A stretch of DNA of 64,000 nt from assembly GCF_018131005.1 (NCBI RefSeq), contig NZ_JAFCJK010000004.1, positions 372,001 to 436,000 of the forward strand, given 5' to 3'. Under the pieces are notes generated by a model. The model was given only the letters and a program-made list of their open reading frames with translations, was not told the DNA's origin and did no database searches. The stretch's first letter is position 1, and the number at the start of each line of letters is the position of its first letter. This stretch comes from Bradyrhizobium lablabi. GTDB lineage: Bacteria; Pseudomonadota; Alphaproteobacteria; Rhizobiales; Xanthobacteraceae. Made by a program: the position numbers and the translations under genes. Positions 52,705-61,933 of the stretch are shown one piece after another.

Positions 52705-54252
52705 ATGAGCGACGCCAAGAAGCTTTCCTCGCTGGACGCATCGTTTCTCTATCTGGAAACGCCGGAAATGCCGATGCATGTCGGCAGCATGGCGATCTTC
52801 CGCCTGCCTGAGGGCTACAAGGGCGATTTCTTCGAGGAATTCAAGGCGATGATCGCCTCGCGGCTGCACATCGCGCCGATCCTCAAAGCCCGCCTGCAGA
52901 AGGCGCCGCTCGACATCGATCATCCGTCCTGGGTCGAGGACGACCAGTTCGACATCGACCGCCACATCTTCCGTGCCAGCCTGCCAGAGCCGCGCGACCG
53001 CGCCACGCTCGAGCGCATCGTCGGCTGGATGCACGCCAAGCTCCTCAACCGCGCACGCCCGCTCTGGGAGTTCTATGTGTTCGAGGGCATGAAGGACAAC
53101 GAGATCGGGCTCTATTCCAAGATGCACCACGCCTGCATCGACGGCGGCGCCGGGGCGGCGCTGACCAGCATGATCTATGACGTGACGCCGGTGCCGCGGC
53201 AGGTCGATCCGCCGACCGCGAAGAAGGTGCCGCCGGAGCCGCGCGACATCGCGGCCAATCTGATCGATTCCTACCAGCAGCTCTGGACCCAGCCGTTCGA
53301 CGCGGCCGCGGCGCCGAAGGGCCTCGAACTGCCGCGTTCGGGCAAGAGCGACCTCGGCTCGATCCTGTTCGACAACGCCATGTTCCAGATCGAGAACGCG
53401 GTGAAATTCGCCGGCAGCGTGCCGACTGTGCTGAAAAGCCTGTCCGACGTCGTTGCCAAGGTGGCCGATCCCAGGTCGCGCGAGAGCCTCGCCAGCATGG
53501 TGTCGCCGCCGACCATCCTCAACAAGGCGATCTCCTCGGAACGCAGCTTCGCCGGCACCTCGATCTCGCTGTCGCGCGCGAAGGCGCTCGCCAAGCGGGC
53601 CGGCGGCAAGCTCAACGACGTCGTGTTGGCGCTCGCCTCCGGCGTGGTGCGGCGCTATCTGATCAGCCAGGGCGGCCTGCCGAACAAGTCGTTGACCGCG
53701 GCCGTGCCGATCTCGCTGCGCGAGGAGGGCAACGCCGAGTCCAACAACCAGGTTTTCGGCATGATCTGTGCGATCGCGACCAATGTCGAAGACCCCAAGG
53801 CGCGGCTGGAAACCATCATCGCGCAATCCACCAAGTCCAAGGAGATGTCGCATCCGCTGCGTGCGCTGATGCCGCAGGTCTCCAACGTGTCGATGCTCGG
53901 CGCGCCGATCCTGGTGCAGATCCTCGCGCTGCTCTACAGCCGTTCCGATCTCTCCAATGTGCTGCCGCCGTCGGCCAACATCACTGTGTCGAACGTGCCC
54001 GGGCCGCGACAGACGCTCTATGCGGCGGGCGCAGAGCTGTTGCACATCTTCCCGGTCTCGATCTCGACCCACGGGATCGCGCTCAACATCACCGTGCAAA
54101 GCTACCGCGATCAGCTCGATTTTGGCTTCATCGCAGGCGCCAACATTATTCCTCATGTGCAGGTCCTGTGCGACATGCTGCCGCTCGAGTTCGATGCACT
54201 CGAGGCGGCGTTCGCGCCGCCGCCTGCCGACGTCAAGGGCGCGGCCGAGTAG
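52705..54252 (+). CDS. Wax ester synthase/diacylglycerol acyltransferase (WS/DGAT)
   Basis: 515 residues. The acyltransferase motif HHACIDG (141-147) matches HHxxxDG with catalytic His142, and KLNDVVLALASGVVRR is the second conserved ND region. LSSLDASFLYLETPEMPMHVG is the classic N-terminus, and CGGGAGGTGATC gives the ribosome site. These enzymes esterify acyl-CoA to fatty alcohols or diacylglycerol at the membrane, making wax esters or triacylglycerol. Placement between two hydrolase genes suggests a small neutral lipid cluster. The epoxide-hydrolase-like gene starts 9 bp later. Confidence 0.93.
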   Translation: MSDAKKLSSLDASFLYLETPEMPMHVGSMAIFRLPEGYKGDFFEEFKAMIASRLHIAPILKARLQKAPLDIDHPSWVEDDQFDIDRHIFRASLPEPRDRATLERIVGWMHAKLLNRARPLWEFYVFEGMKDNEIGLYSKMHHACIDGGAGAALTSMIYDVTPVPRQVDPPTAKKVPPEPRDIAANLIDSYQQLWTQPFDAAAAPKGLELPRSGKSDLGSILFDNAMFQIENAVKFAGSVPTVLKSLSDVVAKVADPRSRESLASMVSPPTILNKAISSERSFAGTSISLSRAKALAKRAGGKLNDVVLALASGVVRRYLISQGGLPNKSLTAAVPISLREEGNAESNNQVFGMICAIATNVEDPKARLETIIAQSTKSKEMSHPLRALMPQVSNVSMLGAPILVQILALLYSRSDLSNVLPPSANITVSNVPGPRQTLYAAGAELLHIFPVSISTHGIALNITVQSYRDQLDFGFIAGANIIPHVQVLCDMLPLEFDALEAAFAPPPADVKGAAE

Positions 54253-54261
54253 GGGTTTGCA

Positions 54262-55257
54262 ATGATCGAAATGCCACCGCTGCAATTCGCGGAGACGAAC
54301 GGCATCCGCATGGGGTTCTATGAAGCAGGCCCCAAGACCGACTCGCCGCCGGTGGTGCTCTGCCACGGCTGGCCGGAGCTCGCCTTTTCGTGGCGCCACC
54401 AGATCAAGGCGCTGGGCGAGGCCGGCATCCGTGTGATCGCGCCGGACCAGCGCGGCTATGGCGCGACCGACCGGCCGGAGCCGGTCGAGGCCTACGACAT
54501 GGAGCATCTGACCGGCGATCTCGTCGGCCTGCTCGATCATCTCAAGATCGACAAGGCGATCTTCGTGGGCCACGACTGGGGCGGCTTTGTCGTCTGGCAG
54601 ATGCCGCTTCGCCATCCGTCCCGCGTCGCCGGGGTCGTCGGCGTCAATACGCCACACTGGGATCGTCCGCCCATGGACCCGATCGCGCTGTTCCGTCAGC
54701 GCTTCGGCGAGCACATGTACATCGTCCAGTTCCAAAGCCCGGCGCGCGAGCCGGACAGGATCTTCGGCAGCCGCGTCGAGCAGACCTTCGACGCCTTCAT
54801 GCGCAAGCCGGTGGCGCGTCCCCCAGGTACGCCGGAGGAACAGCCGATCGCCGGTGTTGGCGCCTCGGCGCGGCTCAACCTGGCGTTTCCGCAGATGATC
54901 GCGAACTACGACGCCAAGCACGACCCGCGCACGCCGATCCTGTCGGCGGAAGAGAAGAAGGTATTCGTCGACACCTTCACGAAGACCGGCTTCACCGGCG
55001 GCATCAACTGGTATCGCAACTTCACCCGCAACTGGGAGCGCTCGGCGGGGCTCGATCACGGCGTGCGGGTGCCGTCGCTGATGATCATGGCCGAGAACGA
55101 CGCAGTGCTGCCGCCGTCGGCCGCCGACGGCATGGAAAAGCTGGTGCCGGATCTCGAGAAATATTTGGTTCGCGACAGCGGCCATTGGACGCAGCAGGAG
55201 AAGCCGGACGAGGTCAGCGCCAAGCTGATCGAATGGCGTAGAAAGCGGTTCGGGTGA
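54262..55257 (+). CDS. Epoxide-hydrolase-like alpha/beta hydrolase
   Basis: 331 residues. HGWPE is the oxyanion-hole motif, VGHDWGG the elbow with an aspartate nucleophile instead of serine, and GGINWYRNF the lid tyrosine region; RDSGHWTQQEKPDEV supplies the catalytic histidine. This is the microsomal/soluble epoxide hydrolase pattern, opening epoxides to diols. Haloalkane dehalogenases share the aspartate but lack the lid tyrosine. It lies directly after WS/DGAT and upstream of a fatty-acid-type P450, which could make epoxides. Confidence 0.88.
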   Translation: MIEMPPLQFAETNGIRMGFYEAGPKTDSPPVVLCHGWPELAFSWRHQIKALGEAGIRVIAPDQRGYGATDRPEPVEAYDMEHLTGDLVGLLDHLKIDKAIFVGHDWGGFVVWQMPLRHPSRVAGVVGVNTPHWDRPPMDPIALFRQRFGEHMYIVQFQSPAREPDRIFGSRVEQTFDAFMRKPVARPPGTPEEQPIAGVGASARLNLAFPQMIANYDAKHDPRTPILSAEEKKVFVDTFTKTGFTGGINWYRNFTRNWERSAGLDHGVRVPSLMIMAENDAVLPPSAADGMEKLVPDLEKYLVRDSGHWTQQEKPDEVSAKLIEWRRKRFG

Positions 55258-55278
55258 ACACGTACGACCGCCGTAGGC

Positions 55279-55419
55279 CGTCATTGCGAGCCACAGGGTC
55301 GCGTGAATGCGCGCCCGACGACAGGCTCCGCGAAACAATCCTCGTATGAGGCGTGGATTGCTTCGTCGCTTCAGCGCAAAATTGCTTTGCAATTTTGTCA
55401 CGAGCTTCTCGCAATGACG
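55279..55419. repeat. 141 bp palindromic repeat, inverted copy C
   Basis: Runs from CGTCATTGCGAG to CTCGCAATGACG. It contains AAAATTGCTTTGCAATTTT and the GTGGATTGCTTCG segment, the reverse complement of parts of copies A (18311) and B (19449), with a longer centre. It occupies most of the gap before the P450-reductase gene. Confidence 0.85.
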
Positions 55420-55450
55420 GTGGAAAGACAGGCAGGGGGAAACTTCCAAC

Positions 55451-58400
55451 ATGGCGTCCGGCAACAGACTGAGTCCGATCCCGCATCCGCCGACAAAACC
55501 GGTGGTCGGCAACATGCTGTCGCTGGATTCGACGGCGCCCGTGCAGGACCTGGTGCGGCTCTCCAAAGAGCTCGGGCCGATCTTTTGGCTCGACATGATG
55601 GGCGCGCCGCTCGTCGTCGTCTCCGGCCATGACCTCGTCGACGAGCTCTCCGACGAGAAGCGCTTCGACAAGGCGGTGCGCGGCTCGCTGCGCCGCGTCC
55701 GCGCGGTCGGCGGCGACGGTCTGTTCACCGCCGACACCAAGGAGCCGAACTGGAGCAAAGCGCACAACATCCTGATGCAGCCTTTCGGCAATCGTGCGAT
55801 GCAGTCCTACCATCCGAGCATGGTCGATATCGCCGAACAGCTCGTCAAGAAGTGGGAGCGGCTGAACGCCGACGAGGAGATCGACGTCGTCCACGACATG
55901 ACGGCGCTCACCCTCGACACGATCGGCCTCTGCGGCTTCGACTACCGCTTCAACTCGTTCTACCGCCGCGACTACCACCCCTTCGTGGAATCGCTGGTGC
56001 GCTCGCTCGAAACCATCATGATGACGCGCGGCCTGCCGCTCGAAGGCCTGTGGATGCAGAAGCGGCGCAAGACACTCGCCGAGGACGTCGCGTTCATGAA
56101 CAAGATGGTCGACGAGATCATCGCCGAGCGGCGCGGCGGTGCGGATGCGACCGACGACAAGAAGGACATGCTGGCGGCGATGATGACCGGCGTCGACCGC
56201 GCCACCGGCGAGCAGCTCGACGACGTCAACATCCGCTACCAGATCAACACTTTCCTGATTGCCGGCCACGAGACCACCTCCGGCCTGTTGTCGTGCACGA
56301 TCTATGCGCTGCTGAAGAACCCCGAGGTGCTGAAGAAGGCCTATGAGGAGGTCGATCGCGTCCTCGGCCCCGACATCACCGCAAAGCCAACCTATCAGCA
56401 GGTGACGCAGCTCACCTACATCACGCAATGCCTGAAAGAGGCACTGCGGCTGTGGCCGCCGGCGCCGGCCTACGGCATCGCGCCGATGAACGACGAGACC
56501 ATCGGCGGCGGCAAATACAAGCTGAAGAAGAACACCTTCATCACCATTCTGGTGATGGCGCTGCACCGCGACCCGAGCGTCTGGGGCCCGAACCCCGACA
56601 AGTTCGATCCAGAGAATTTCAGCCGCGAGGCCGAAGCAAAACGCCCGATCAACGCCTGGAAGCCGTTTGGCAATGGCCAGCGCGCCTGCATCGGTCGCGG
56701 CTTTGCGATGCACGAGGCGGCGCTGGCGATTGGCATGATCTTGCAGCGTTTCAAGCTGATCGACGTGCACCGCTACCAGATGCACCTGAAGGAGACGCTG
56801 ACGGTCAAGCCCGACGGCTTCAAGATCAAGGTGCGGCCGCGCACCGATCAGGACCGCGGTGCGTTCGCCGGCAGCACGAGCGCAATCGCCGCCGCGCCGA
56901 AGGCGGCAAAGGCGCCGGCCACGCGTCCCGGCCACAACACGCCGATGCTGGTGCTATACGGCTCCAACCTCGGCTCGGCCGAGGAACTGGCAACTCGCAT
57001 GGCCGACCTCGCCGAGATCAACGGCTTTGTCACCCGGCTCGGCCCGCTGGATGATTACGTCGGCAAGCTGCCGGAGGAGGGCGGTGTCCTGATCATCTGC
57101 GCCTCCTACAACGGCGCGCCGCCCGATAATGCCGCGCAATTCGTCAAATGGCTCGGCGGCGACCTGCCGAAGGATGCCTTCGCCAAGGTGCGCTATGCCG
57201 TGTTCGGCTGCGGCAACAGCGATTGGGCCGCGACCTACCAGTCGGTGCCGCGCTTCATCGACGAGCAGCTCTCCGCGCACGGCGCGCGCGCCGTGTTTCC
57301 GCGCGGCGAAGGCGATGCGCGCAGCGATCTCGACGGCCAGTTCCAGAAATGGTTCCCGGAGGCCGCAAAGGTTGCGACCAAGGAATTCGGCATCGACTGG
57401 AATTTCACCCGGACCGCCGAGGACGAGCCGCTCTACGTCATCGAGCCTGTGCCGCAGGGCGCGGTCAACACCATCGTCACCCAGGGCGGCGCGGTGCCGA
57501 TGAAGGTGCTCGTCAACAACGAGCTGCAGACGAAGTCCGGCGCCGATCCGTCGGAGCGTTCAACCCGTCATATCGAGGTCGAGCTGCCGGCAAATCTGAA
57601 ATATCGCGTCGGCGATCACCTCAGCGTCGTTCCGCGCAACGATCCAACATTGGTCGATTCCGTCGCGCGCCGTTTCGGCTTCCTGCCGGCCGATCAAATC
57701 CGTCTGCAAGTCTCGGAAGGCCGCCGCGCGCAATTGCCTGTCGGCAACGCGGTCTCGGTCGGGCGGCTGCTCACCGAGTTCGTCGAATTGCAGCAGGTCG
57801 CGACACGAAAGCAGATCCAAATCATGGCCGAGCACACCCGCTGCCCGGTGACCAAGCCGAAGCTCATGGCTTATGTCGGCGACGACGCCGTCTCTGCCGA
57901 ACTCTATCGTGCCGAGGTGCTGGGAAAACGCAAATCGGTGTTCGACCTTTTGGAGGAGTGTCCGGCCTGCGAGCTTCCGTTCCATATCTACCTTGAAATG
58001 CTCTCGCTGCTTGCGCCGCGCTACTACTCGATCTCATCGTCGCCGGCGGGTGAACCGCAACGCTGCAGCGTCACGGTCGGCGTGGTCGAGGCGCCGGCAA
58101 GTTCGGGCCGCGGAATCTACAAGGGCGTGTGTTCGAACTATCTGGCGCGCCGCCGCACCGGCGACACCGTCCATGCGACTGTGAAGGAGACCAAGGCGGG
58201 CTTTCGCCTGCCCGACGACGATACGGTACCGATCATCATGATCGGCCCGGGCACTGGGCTTGCTCCGTTCCGTGGCTTCCTGCAGGAGCGCGCCGCACGT
58301 AAAGCAAGGGGCGCGACGCTGGGTCCGGCGATGTTGTTCTTCGGTTGCCGGCATCCGGAGCAGGACTTCATCTACGCGGACGAGCTGAAGGCCTCTGCCG

Positions 58401-58687
58401 GGGACGGCATCTGCGACCTGTACACTGCCTTCTCCCGCGCTGGCGGGCCGAAGACCTATGTGCAGCACGTACTTGCGGCGGAAAAGGATCGCGTCTGGGG
58501 CCTGATCGAGAAGGGCGCGATCGTCTATGTTTGCGGCGACGGCAGCAGGATGGAGCCCGACGTCAAGGCGACCCTGATGTCGATCTATCGCGAACGCTCC
58601 GGTGCTGACGCGGAGGCGGCCGCGCGCTGGATCGACGAGATGGGCGCGAAGAACCGCTACGTGCTGGACGTGTGGGCGGGCGGGTAG
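55451..58687 (+). CDS. Self-sufficient P450-NADPH reductase fusion (CYP102-type)
   Basis: 1078 residues with both partners in one chain. The P450 domain (1-460) has the I-helix AGHETTS (271-277), the EALR ExxR motif and the haem loop FGNGQRACIGRG with Cys413. After a linker rich in alanine and proline comes an FMN flavodoxin domain (from YGSNLGSAEE at 503) and an FAD/NADPH domain with RYYSISSSP and the GPGTGLAPFR loop (932-941). This is the P450 BM3 architecture; relatives hydroxylate or epoxidise medium- and long-chain fatty acids near the chain end using NADPH. It needs no separate ferredoxin. The ribosome site is AGGGGGAA. Confidence 0.96.
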   Translation: MASGNRLSPIPHPPTKPVVGNMLSLDSTAPVQDLVRLSKELGPIFWLDMMGAPLVVVSGHDLVDELSDEKRFDKAVRGSLRRVRAVGGDGLFTADTKEPNWSKAHNILMQPFGNRAMQSYHPSMVDIAEQLVKKWERLNADEEIDVVHDMTALTLDTIGLCGFDYRFNSFYRRDYHPFVESLVRSLETIMMTRGLPLEGLWMQKRRKTLAEDVAFMNKMVDEIIAERRGGADATDDKKDMLAAMMTGVDRATGEQLDDVNIRYQINTFLIAGHETTSGLLSCTIYALLKNPEVLKKAYEEVDRVLGPDITAKPTYQQVTQLTYITQCLKEALRLWPPAPAYGIAPMNDETIGGGKYKLKKNTFITILVMALHRDPSVWGPNPDKFDPENFSREAEAKRPINAWKPFGNGQRACIGRGFAMHEAALAIGMILQRFKLIDVHRYQMHLKETLTVKPDGFKIKVRPRTDQDRGAFAGSTSAIAAAPKAAKAPATRPGHNTPMLVLYGSNLGSAEELATRMADLAEINGFVTRLGPLDDYVGKLPEEGGVLIICASYNGAPPDNAAQFVKWLGGDLPKDAFAKVRYAVFGCGNSDWAATYQSVPRFIDEQLSAHGARAVFPRGEGDARSDLDGQFQKWFPEAAKVATKEFGIDWNFTRTAEDEPLYVIEPVPQGAVNTIVTQGGAVPMKVLVNNELQTKSGADPSERSTRHIEVELPANLKYRVGDHLSVVPRNDPTLVDSVARRFGFLPADQIRLQVSEGRRAQLPVGNAVSVGRLLTEFVELQQVATRKQIQIMAEHTRCPVTKPKLMAYVGDDAVSAELYRAEVLGKRKSVFDLLEECPACELPFHIYLEMLSLLAPRYYSISSSPAGEPQRCSVTVGVVEAPASSGRGIYKGVCSNYLARRRTGDTVHATVKETKAGFRLPDDDTVPIIMIGPGTGLAPFRGFLQERAARKARGATLGPAMLFFGCRHPEQDFIYADELKASAGDGICDLYTAFSRAGGPKTYVQHVLAAEKDRVWGLIEKGAIVYVCGDGSRMEPDVKATLMSIYRERSGADAEAAARWIDEMGAKNRYVLDVWAGG

Positions 58688-58780
58688 CAACGGCAACGGC
58701 CCCAGAGCCCCGGGCTCTCCGACGAGGCGAGACGCCGTTCGAAGCAAGCGCAGAGCTATGCCGAAAATATTCGCCGGACG

Positions 58781-59701
58781 TCACGCTGCCTTCGCGGCAG
58801 CGCCATGCGCGTGCCGGTCGATCGCGTCGATGACCTGTGGCCACATGGGCATCGGCAGCGCGTGACCCATGCCTTCGATCATCAACAGCTTTGCCCCCGG
58901 GATCGAGGCCGCGGTGTCCTTGCCGCCCTCGGGCCGCACCAGCGGATCGACGGTTCCATGGATCACCAGCGCCGGCGCCCTGACGCCGCCCAGGCGCGCC
59001 TTGCGGCTGCCGGAGGCCAGGATGGCGCGGAACTGGCGGCCGACGCCGGCCGGATTGAGACCGCGCTCAAAGATGCGCCTCGCGCGCTCCGGGTCAAGCG
59101 CTTCATCCTCGGGGAACGAGCCGGCGCGCAAGATCTTCCAGGTCTGTGCGAAGCGCTCGAAAAATTCCTCCTTGGTGGCCGGCGGCGGCGCCATCAGCAT
59201 TGCGGCAGCCTCGCGGGTTGGTCCCGGAACCTTGGGATTGCCCGTAGTCGACATGATCGAGGTCAGCGAACGCACGCGCTCCGGGAACGAGATCGCGATC
59301 TCCTGCGCGATCATGCCGCCCATCGATGCGCCGACGAGATGCGCCGATTTGATGCCGAGCGCATCCATGAGCCCGACCGTATCCTTCGCCATGTCGATCA
59401 GCTTGTAGGGAGCGGCGACCGGGATCTTCAGGAAGCGCAGCTTGAGCAGTTCGAAGGCTGTGAGGCGCTTGCCGCCAGTCATCCGCGAGGATTTGCCGAT
59501 GTCTCTGTTGTCGAAGCGGATAACGCGGAAGCCCCGCGCGGCAAGCTGGCGGCAGAAATCGTCGTCCCAAAGGATCATCTGGGCGCCAAGGCCCATGATC
59601 AGCAGCAGCGGTTCCGAGCCGGCGTCACCGAAGATCTCGTAGCAGATGTCGATGCCATTGGCTCGGATGATCTGCGGCGGCTGATGGGTGAGTGTGGTCA
59701 C
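58781..59701 (-). CDS. Alpha/beta hydrolase
   Basis: 306 residues beginning at GTG after AGGGGACC. GASMGGMIAQEIA is the nucleophile elbow with a serine, HGTVDPLVRPEGG carries the acid and GMGHALPMPMW the histidine. LLLIMGLGAQMILWDDDFC is typical of the epoxide hydrolase/esterase EstX-like subfamily. It converges on the P450-reductase gene and is divergent from the PHA genes across 179 bp. Substrate unknown; an ester or lactone is likely. Confidence 0.87.
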   Translation of the reverse strand: MTTLTHQPPQIIRANGIDICYEIFGDAGSEPLLLIMGLGAQMILWDDDFCRQLAARGFRVIRFDNRDIGKSSRMTGGKRLTAFELLKLRFLKIPVAAPYKLIDMAKDTVGLMDALGIKSAHLVGASMGGMIAQEIAISFPERVRSLTSIMSTTGNPKVPGPTREAAAMLMAPPPATKEEFFERFAQTWKILRAGSFPEDEALDPERARRIFERGLNPAGVGRQFRAILASGSRKARLGGVRAPALVIHGTVDPLVRPEGGKDTAASIPGAKLLMIEGMGHALPMPMWPQVIDAIDRHAHGAAAKAA

Positions 59702-59880
59702 GGGCGGTCCCCTGATGGTATCGCGGTCAGGACCCTCTATGCCACGGTTTGACGCGCCGCAGAAGGCTTTCGGCGTCGCAGACGTTGCCGCGCAGTTGAC
59801 CGGCTCGCGCCAACGGTGTGGTATGGCGCCAAAGATCGGAAGCGTGGCAAGCGCTCGAACGTGGTGTGGAGGAGCGCCGA

Positions 59881-60264
59881 ATGGCCGACAAGGGGAACGA
59901 TCCCGCCATGATCTGGCGGACCATGATTGGCGAGATGGAGAAGGGATTCAACTCCTTCGCCAACCAGGCGATGTCATCGCCGGAATTTTCCAAGGCGATG
60001 AACCAGGCGGGCGGCGTCGCGGCCGGGGCCCAGAAGCAGCTTTCCGAACTGATGGAGAAATATCTGCTGGCAATGAACCTGCCGAGCCGCGCGCAATTCG
60101 TCGGCATGGCTGAGCGCCTGCAGTCGATCGAGGGCCAGCTCAACGAGATCAAGGCGATGCTCCAGCAGGTGCACCACAATTCGTTAGCGTCCGGCGCCGG
60201 CCATTCCGCCGCGCCGCGGCCACCGCGCACCAAGCGTCCGCCATCCGAGGGAGAGCCGAAATGA
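59881..60264 (+). CDS. Short PhaE/PhaR-like polyhydroxyalkanoate synthase subunit
   Basis: 127 residues. MNLPSRAQFVGMAERLQSIEGQLNEIKAML matches the C-terminal helix of PhaE/PhaR partners of class III/IV PHA synthases. Class III PhaE is usually about 350 residues and class IV PhaR about 200, so this is a minimal version. The protein is helical, with a proline- and lysine-rich tail (RPPRTKRPPSEG). GTGGAGGAGCGCC is the ribosome site. It overlaps the synthase-like gene by ATGA, the expected arrangement for a two-chain synthase. Confidence 0.72.
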   Translation: MADKGNDPAMIWRTMIGEMEKGFNSFANQAMSSPEFSKAMNQAGGVAAGAQKQLSELMEKYLLAMNLPSRAQFVGMAERLQSIEGQLNEIKAMLQQVHHNSLASGAGHSAAPRPPRTKRPPSEGEPK

Positions 60265-61343
60265 ACGCTCCCACCGGGCTTGATTTCGCATCGATCTCGG
60301 AACGGGTGCAGACCGAGGTGCAGCGCGCGATCCAGCGCAGCATCAAGGGCGTGGAGTATTTCTCGACCTCCGGCCCCTCACTCGGCTCGACGCCGAAGGA
60401 TGTGCTGCATTCGCGCGGCACCATGAATCTCTATCACTACCGGCCGCTCGCGAGCGAAGTCTATCGCGTCCCGGTGCTGATCGTGATGGCCACCACCAAC
60501 CGCGGCTACATCCTCGACATGGTGCCAGGCCAAAGCTTCATCGAGTTCCTGCTCAAGAGCGGCTACGACGTCTACATGCTGGACTGGACTGCGCCAAAGC
60601 CGGAGGAAAAATCGCTTCGCATGGAGGACTATGTCCTCGACTTCATCCCGGACTCTGTCCGCCGCGTGCAGCAGGATTCCGGTGAAACCGAGGTCTCCGT
60701 CATCGGCTATTGCTTCGGCGGCGTGCTCTCGCTGCTCTACGGCTCGATCTTCAGCGACGGGCCAATGAAGAACCTGATCTGCTTCACTACGCCGATCGAC
60801 TTCCGGGAGATGAAGCTGTTCTCGAATTTTGCCGACCGCCGCTATTTCGATGTCGATCGCCTGCTCGACAGCGTCGGCAACATGCCGCCCGAGCTCATTC
60901 TGCAGTCGTTCGAGATGCTGCGGCCGGCCTCGCGCGCGGCCAGCCAGGTGCAGCTCTGGGAGAACATCTGGAACGACGAGTTCGTCATGTCGTACCGGAT
61001 GTTCGACCGCTGGGCGACCGATACGCTGCCGCTCGCCGGCGAATATTTCCGCACCATCACCAAGGATCTGATGTGGGACAACAAGCTCTATAACGACACC
61101 ATGACCGTCGGCGGGCGCGAGGCGAAGCTCGCGAGCATCAAGGTACCGATCCTGCATGCGGTCGCCGAGCACGATCACATCGTGCCATATGACGCAGCCA
61201 AGCACCTGATCACCAAGATCGGCTCCGAAGACAAGGAGGAGGTGATGCTGAAAGGCGGTCACGTCAGCCTTGTCGCCGGCGCCAACGCGATCAAGCGGCT
61301 GTGGCCGAAACTGGATTCCTGGTTGGGCGAGAGATCGACATGA
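60261..61343 (+). CDS. phaC: Class III-type poly(3-hydroxyalkanoate) synthase catalytic subunit
   Basis: 360 residues, the size of class III PhaC (about 355). The lipase-like box is GYCFGG with nucleophile Cys151; the acid is Asp305 in AEHDHIVPYD and the base His334 in GGHVSLV. Spacing between these three is nearly identical to the Cys149/Asp302/His331 triad of Allochromatium vinosum PhaC. It polymerises hydroxyacyl-CoA into storage granules, probably together with the short PhaE-like protein. It overlaps the following GNAT gene by ATGA. Confidence 0.87.
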   Translation: MNAPTGLDFASISERVQTEVQRAIQRSIKGVEYFSTSGPSLGSTPKDVLHSRGTMNLYHYRPLASEVYRVPVLIVMATTNRGYILDMVPGQSFIEFLLKSGYDVYMLDWTAPKPEEKSLRMEDYVLDFIPDSVRRVQQDSGETEVSVIGYCFGGVLSLLYGSIFSDGPMKNLICFTTPIDFREMKLFSNFADRRYFDVDRLLDSVGNMPPELILQSFEMLRPASRAASQVQLWENIWNDEFVMSYRMFDRWATDTLPLAGEYFRTITKDLMWDNKLYNDTMTVGGREAKLASIKVPILHAVAEHDHIVPYDAAKHLITKIGSEDKEEVMLKGGHVSLVAGANAIKRLWPKLDSWLGERST

Positions 61344-61933
61344 GCGAACAACGTTCCTACCCGCGTCACGTCAAGACCGAGGCTGGCGACATCGAATTCC
61401 GCCTGATGACGCGGGCCGACGAGGCCGCCGTGCTCGCCTTCGCGCAAAAGCTGCCCACGCATGATCTCTTGTTCCTGCCGCGCAATATCAGCCAGCCGAA
61501 GGTGTTGTCGGCCTGGATCAACGAGATCGAGCGGGGTGACATCACGAGCCTGCTCGCGGTGAAGGACGGCAAGGTGGTCGGCTGCGGCACGCTGGTGCGT
61601 GATCCGCATTCCTGGTCGCCCCATGTCGGCGAAATCAGGATGGTGGTGTCGCTCGATGTCCGAGGGCAGGGCGTTGGCCGGGCGCTGTCGCAGGAGACCT
61701 TCGCGATCGCGCTGGGCGCGGGGCTGGAGAAGTTCTCGGTGCAGATGACGGTCGATCAGCGGGCGGCAATCGCGTTGTTCGAAAGCCTCGGCTTCAAGGC
61801 GGAGGCCCTGCTGCGTGACCACGTCCGCGACGCTGACGGCAAGCCGCACGATATCGTTATGCTTGGCCATAACGTGGCACTGGTCCGGGCGCAAATGGAA
61901 GCCTACGGGCTCCCCGGAGCAGTCCAGCAATAG
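61340..61933 (+). CDS. GNAT-family N-acetyltransferase
   Basis: 197 residues. EIRMVVSLDVRGQGVGRALSQETFAIA contains the acetyl-CoA pyrophosphate loop (Q/R-x-x-G-x-G/A) and ALFESLGFKAEALLRDHVRDADGK is the typical C-terminal segment. The acceptor is unknown; amino groups on proteins, peptides or small molecules are all possible. It is the third gene of the phaE-phaC unit, joined by ATGA, which suggests that it modifies a granule-associated protein or is simply co-expressed. Confidence 0.88.
   Translation: MSEQRSYPRHVKTEAGDIEFRLMTRADEAAVLAFAQKLPTHDLLFLPRNISQPKVLSAWINEIERGDITSLLAVKDGKVVGCGTLVRDPHSWSPHVGEIRMVVSLDVRGQGVGRALSQETFAIALGAGLEKFSVQMTVDQRAAIALFESLGFKAEALLRDHVRDADGKPHDIVMLGHNVALVRAQMEAYGLPGAVQQ

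Noticed and set aside
52615-55791. Very long minus-strand open frame opposite WS/DGAT and the epoxide hydrolase
   Set aside because: It is the antisense shadow of GC-rich codon usage: rich in arginine, histidine, aspartate and glutamine, without domains, and spans two well-supported genes on the other strand.
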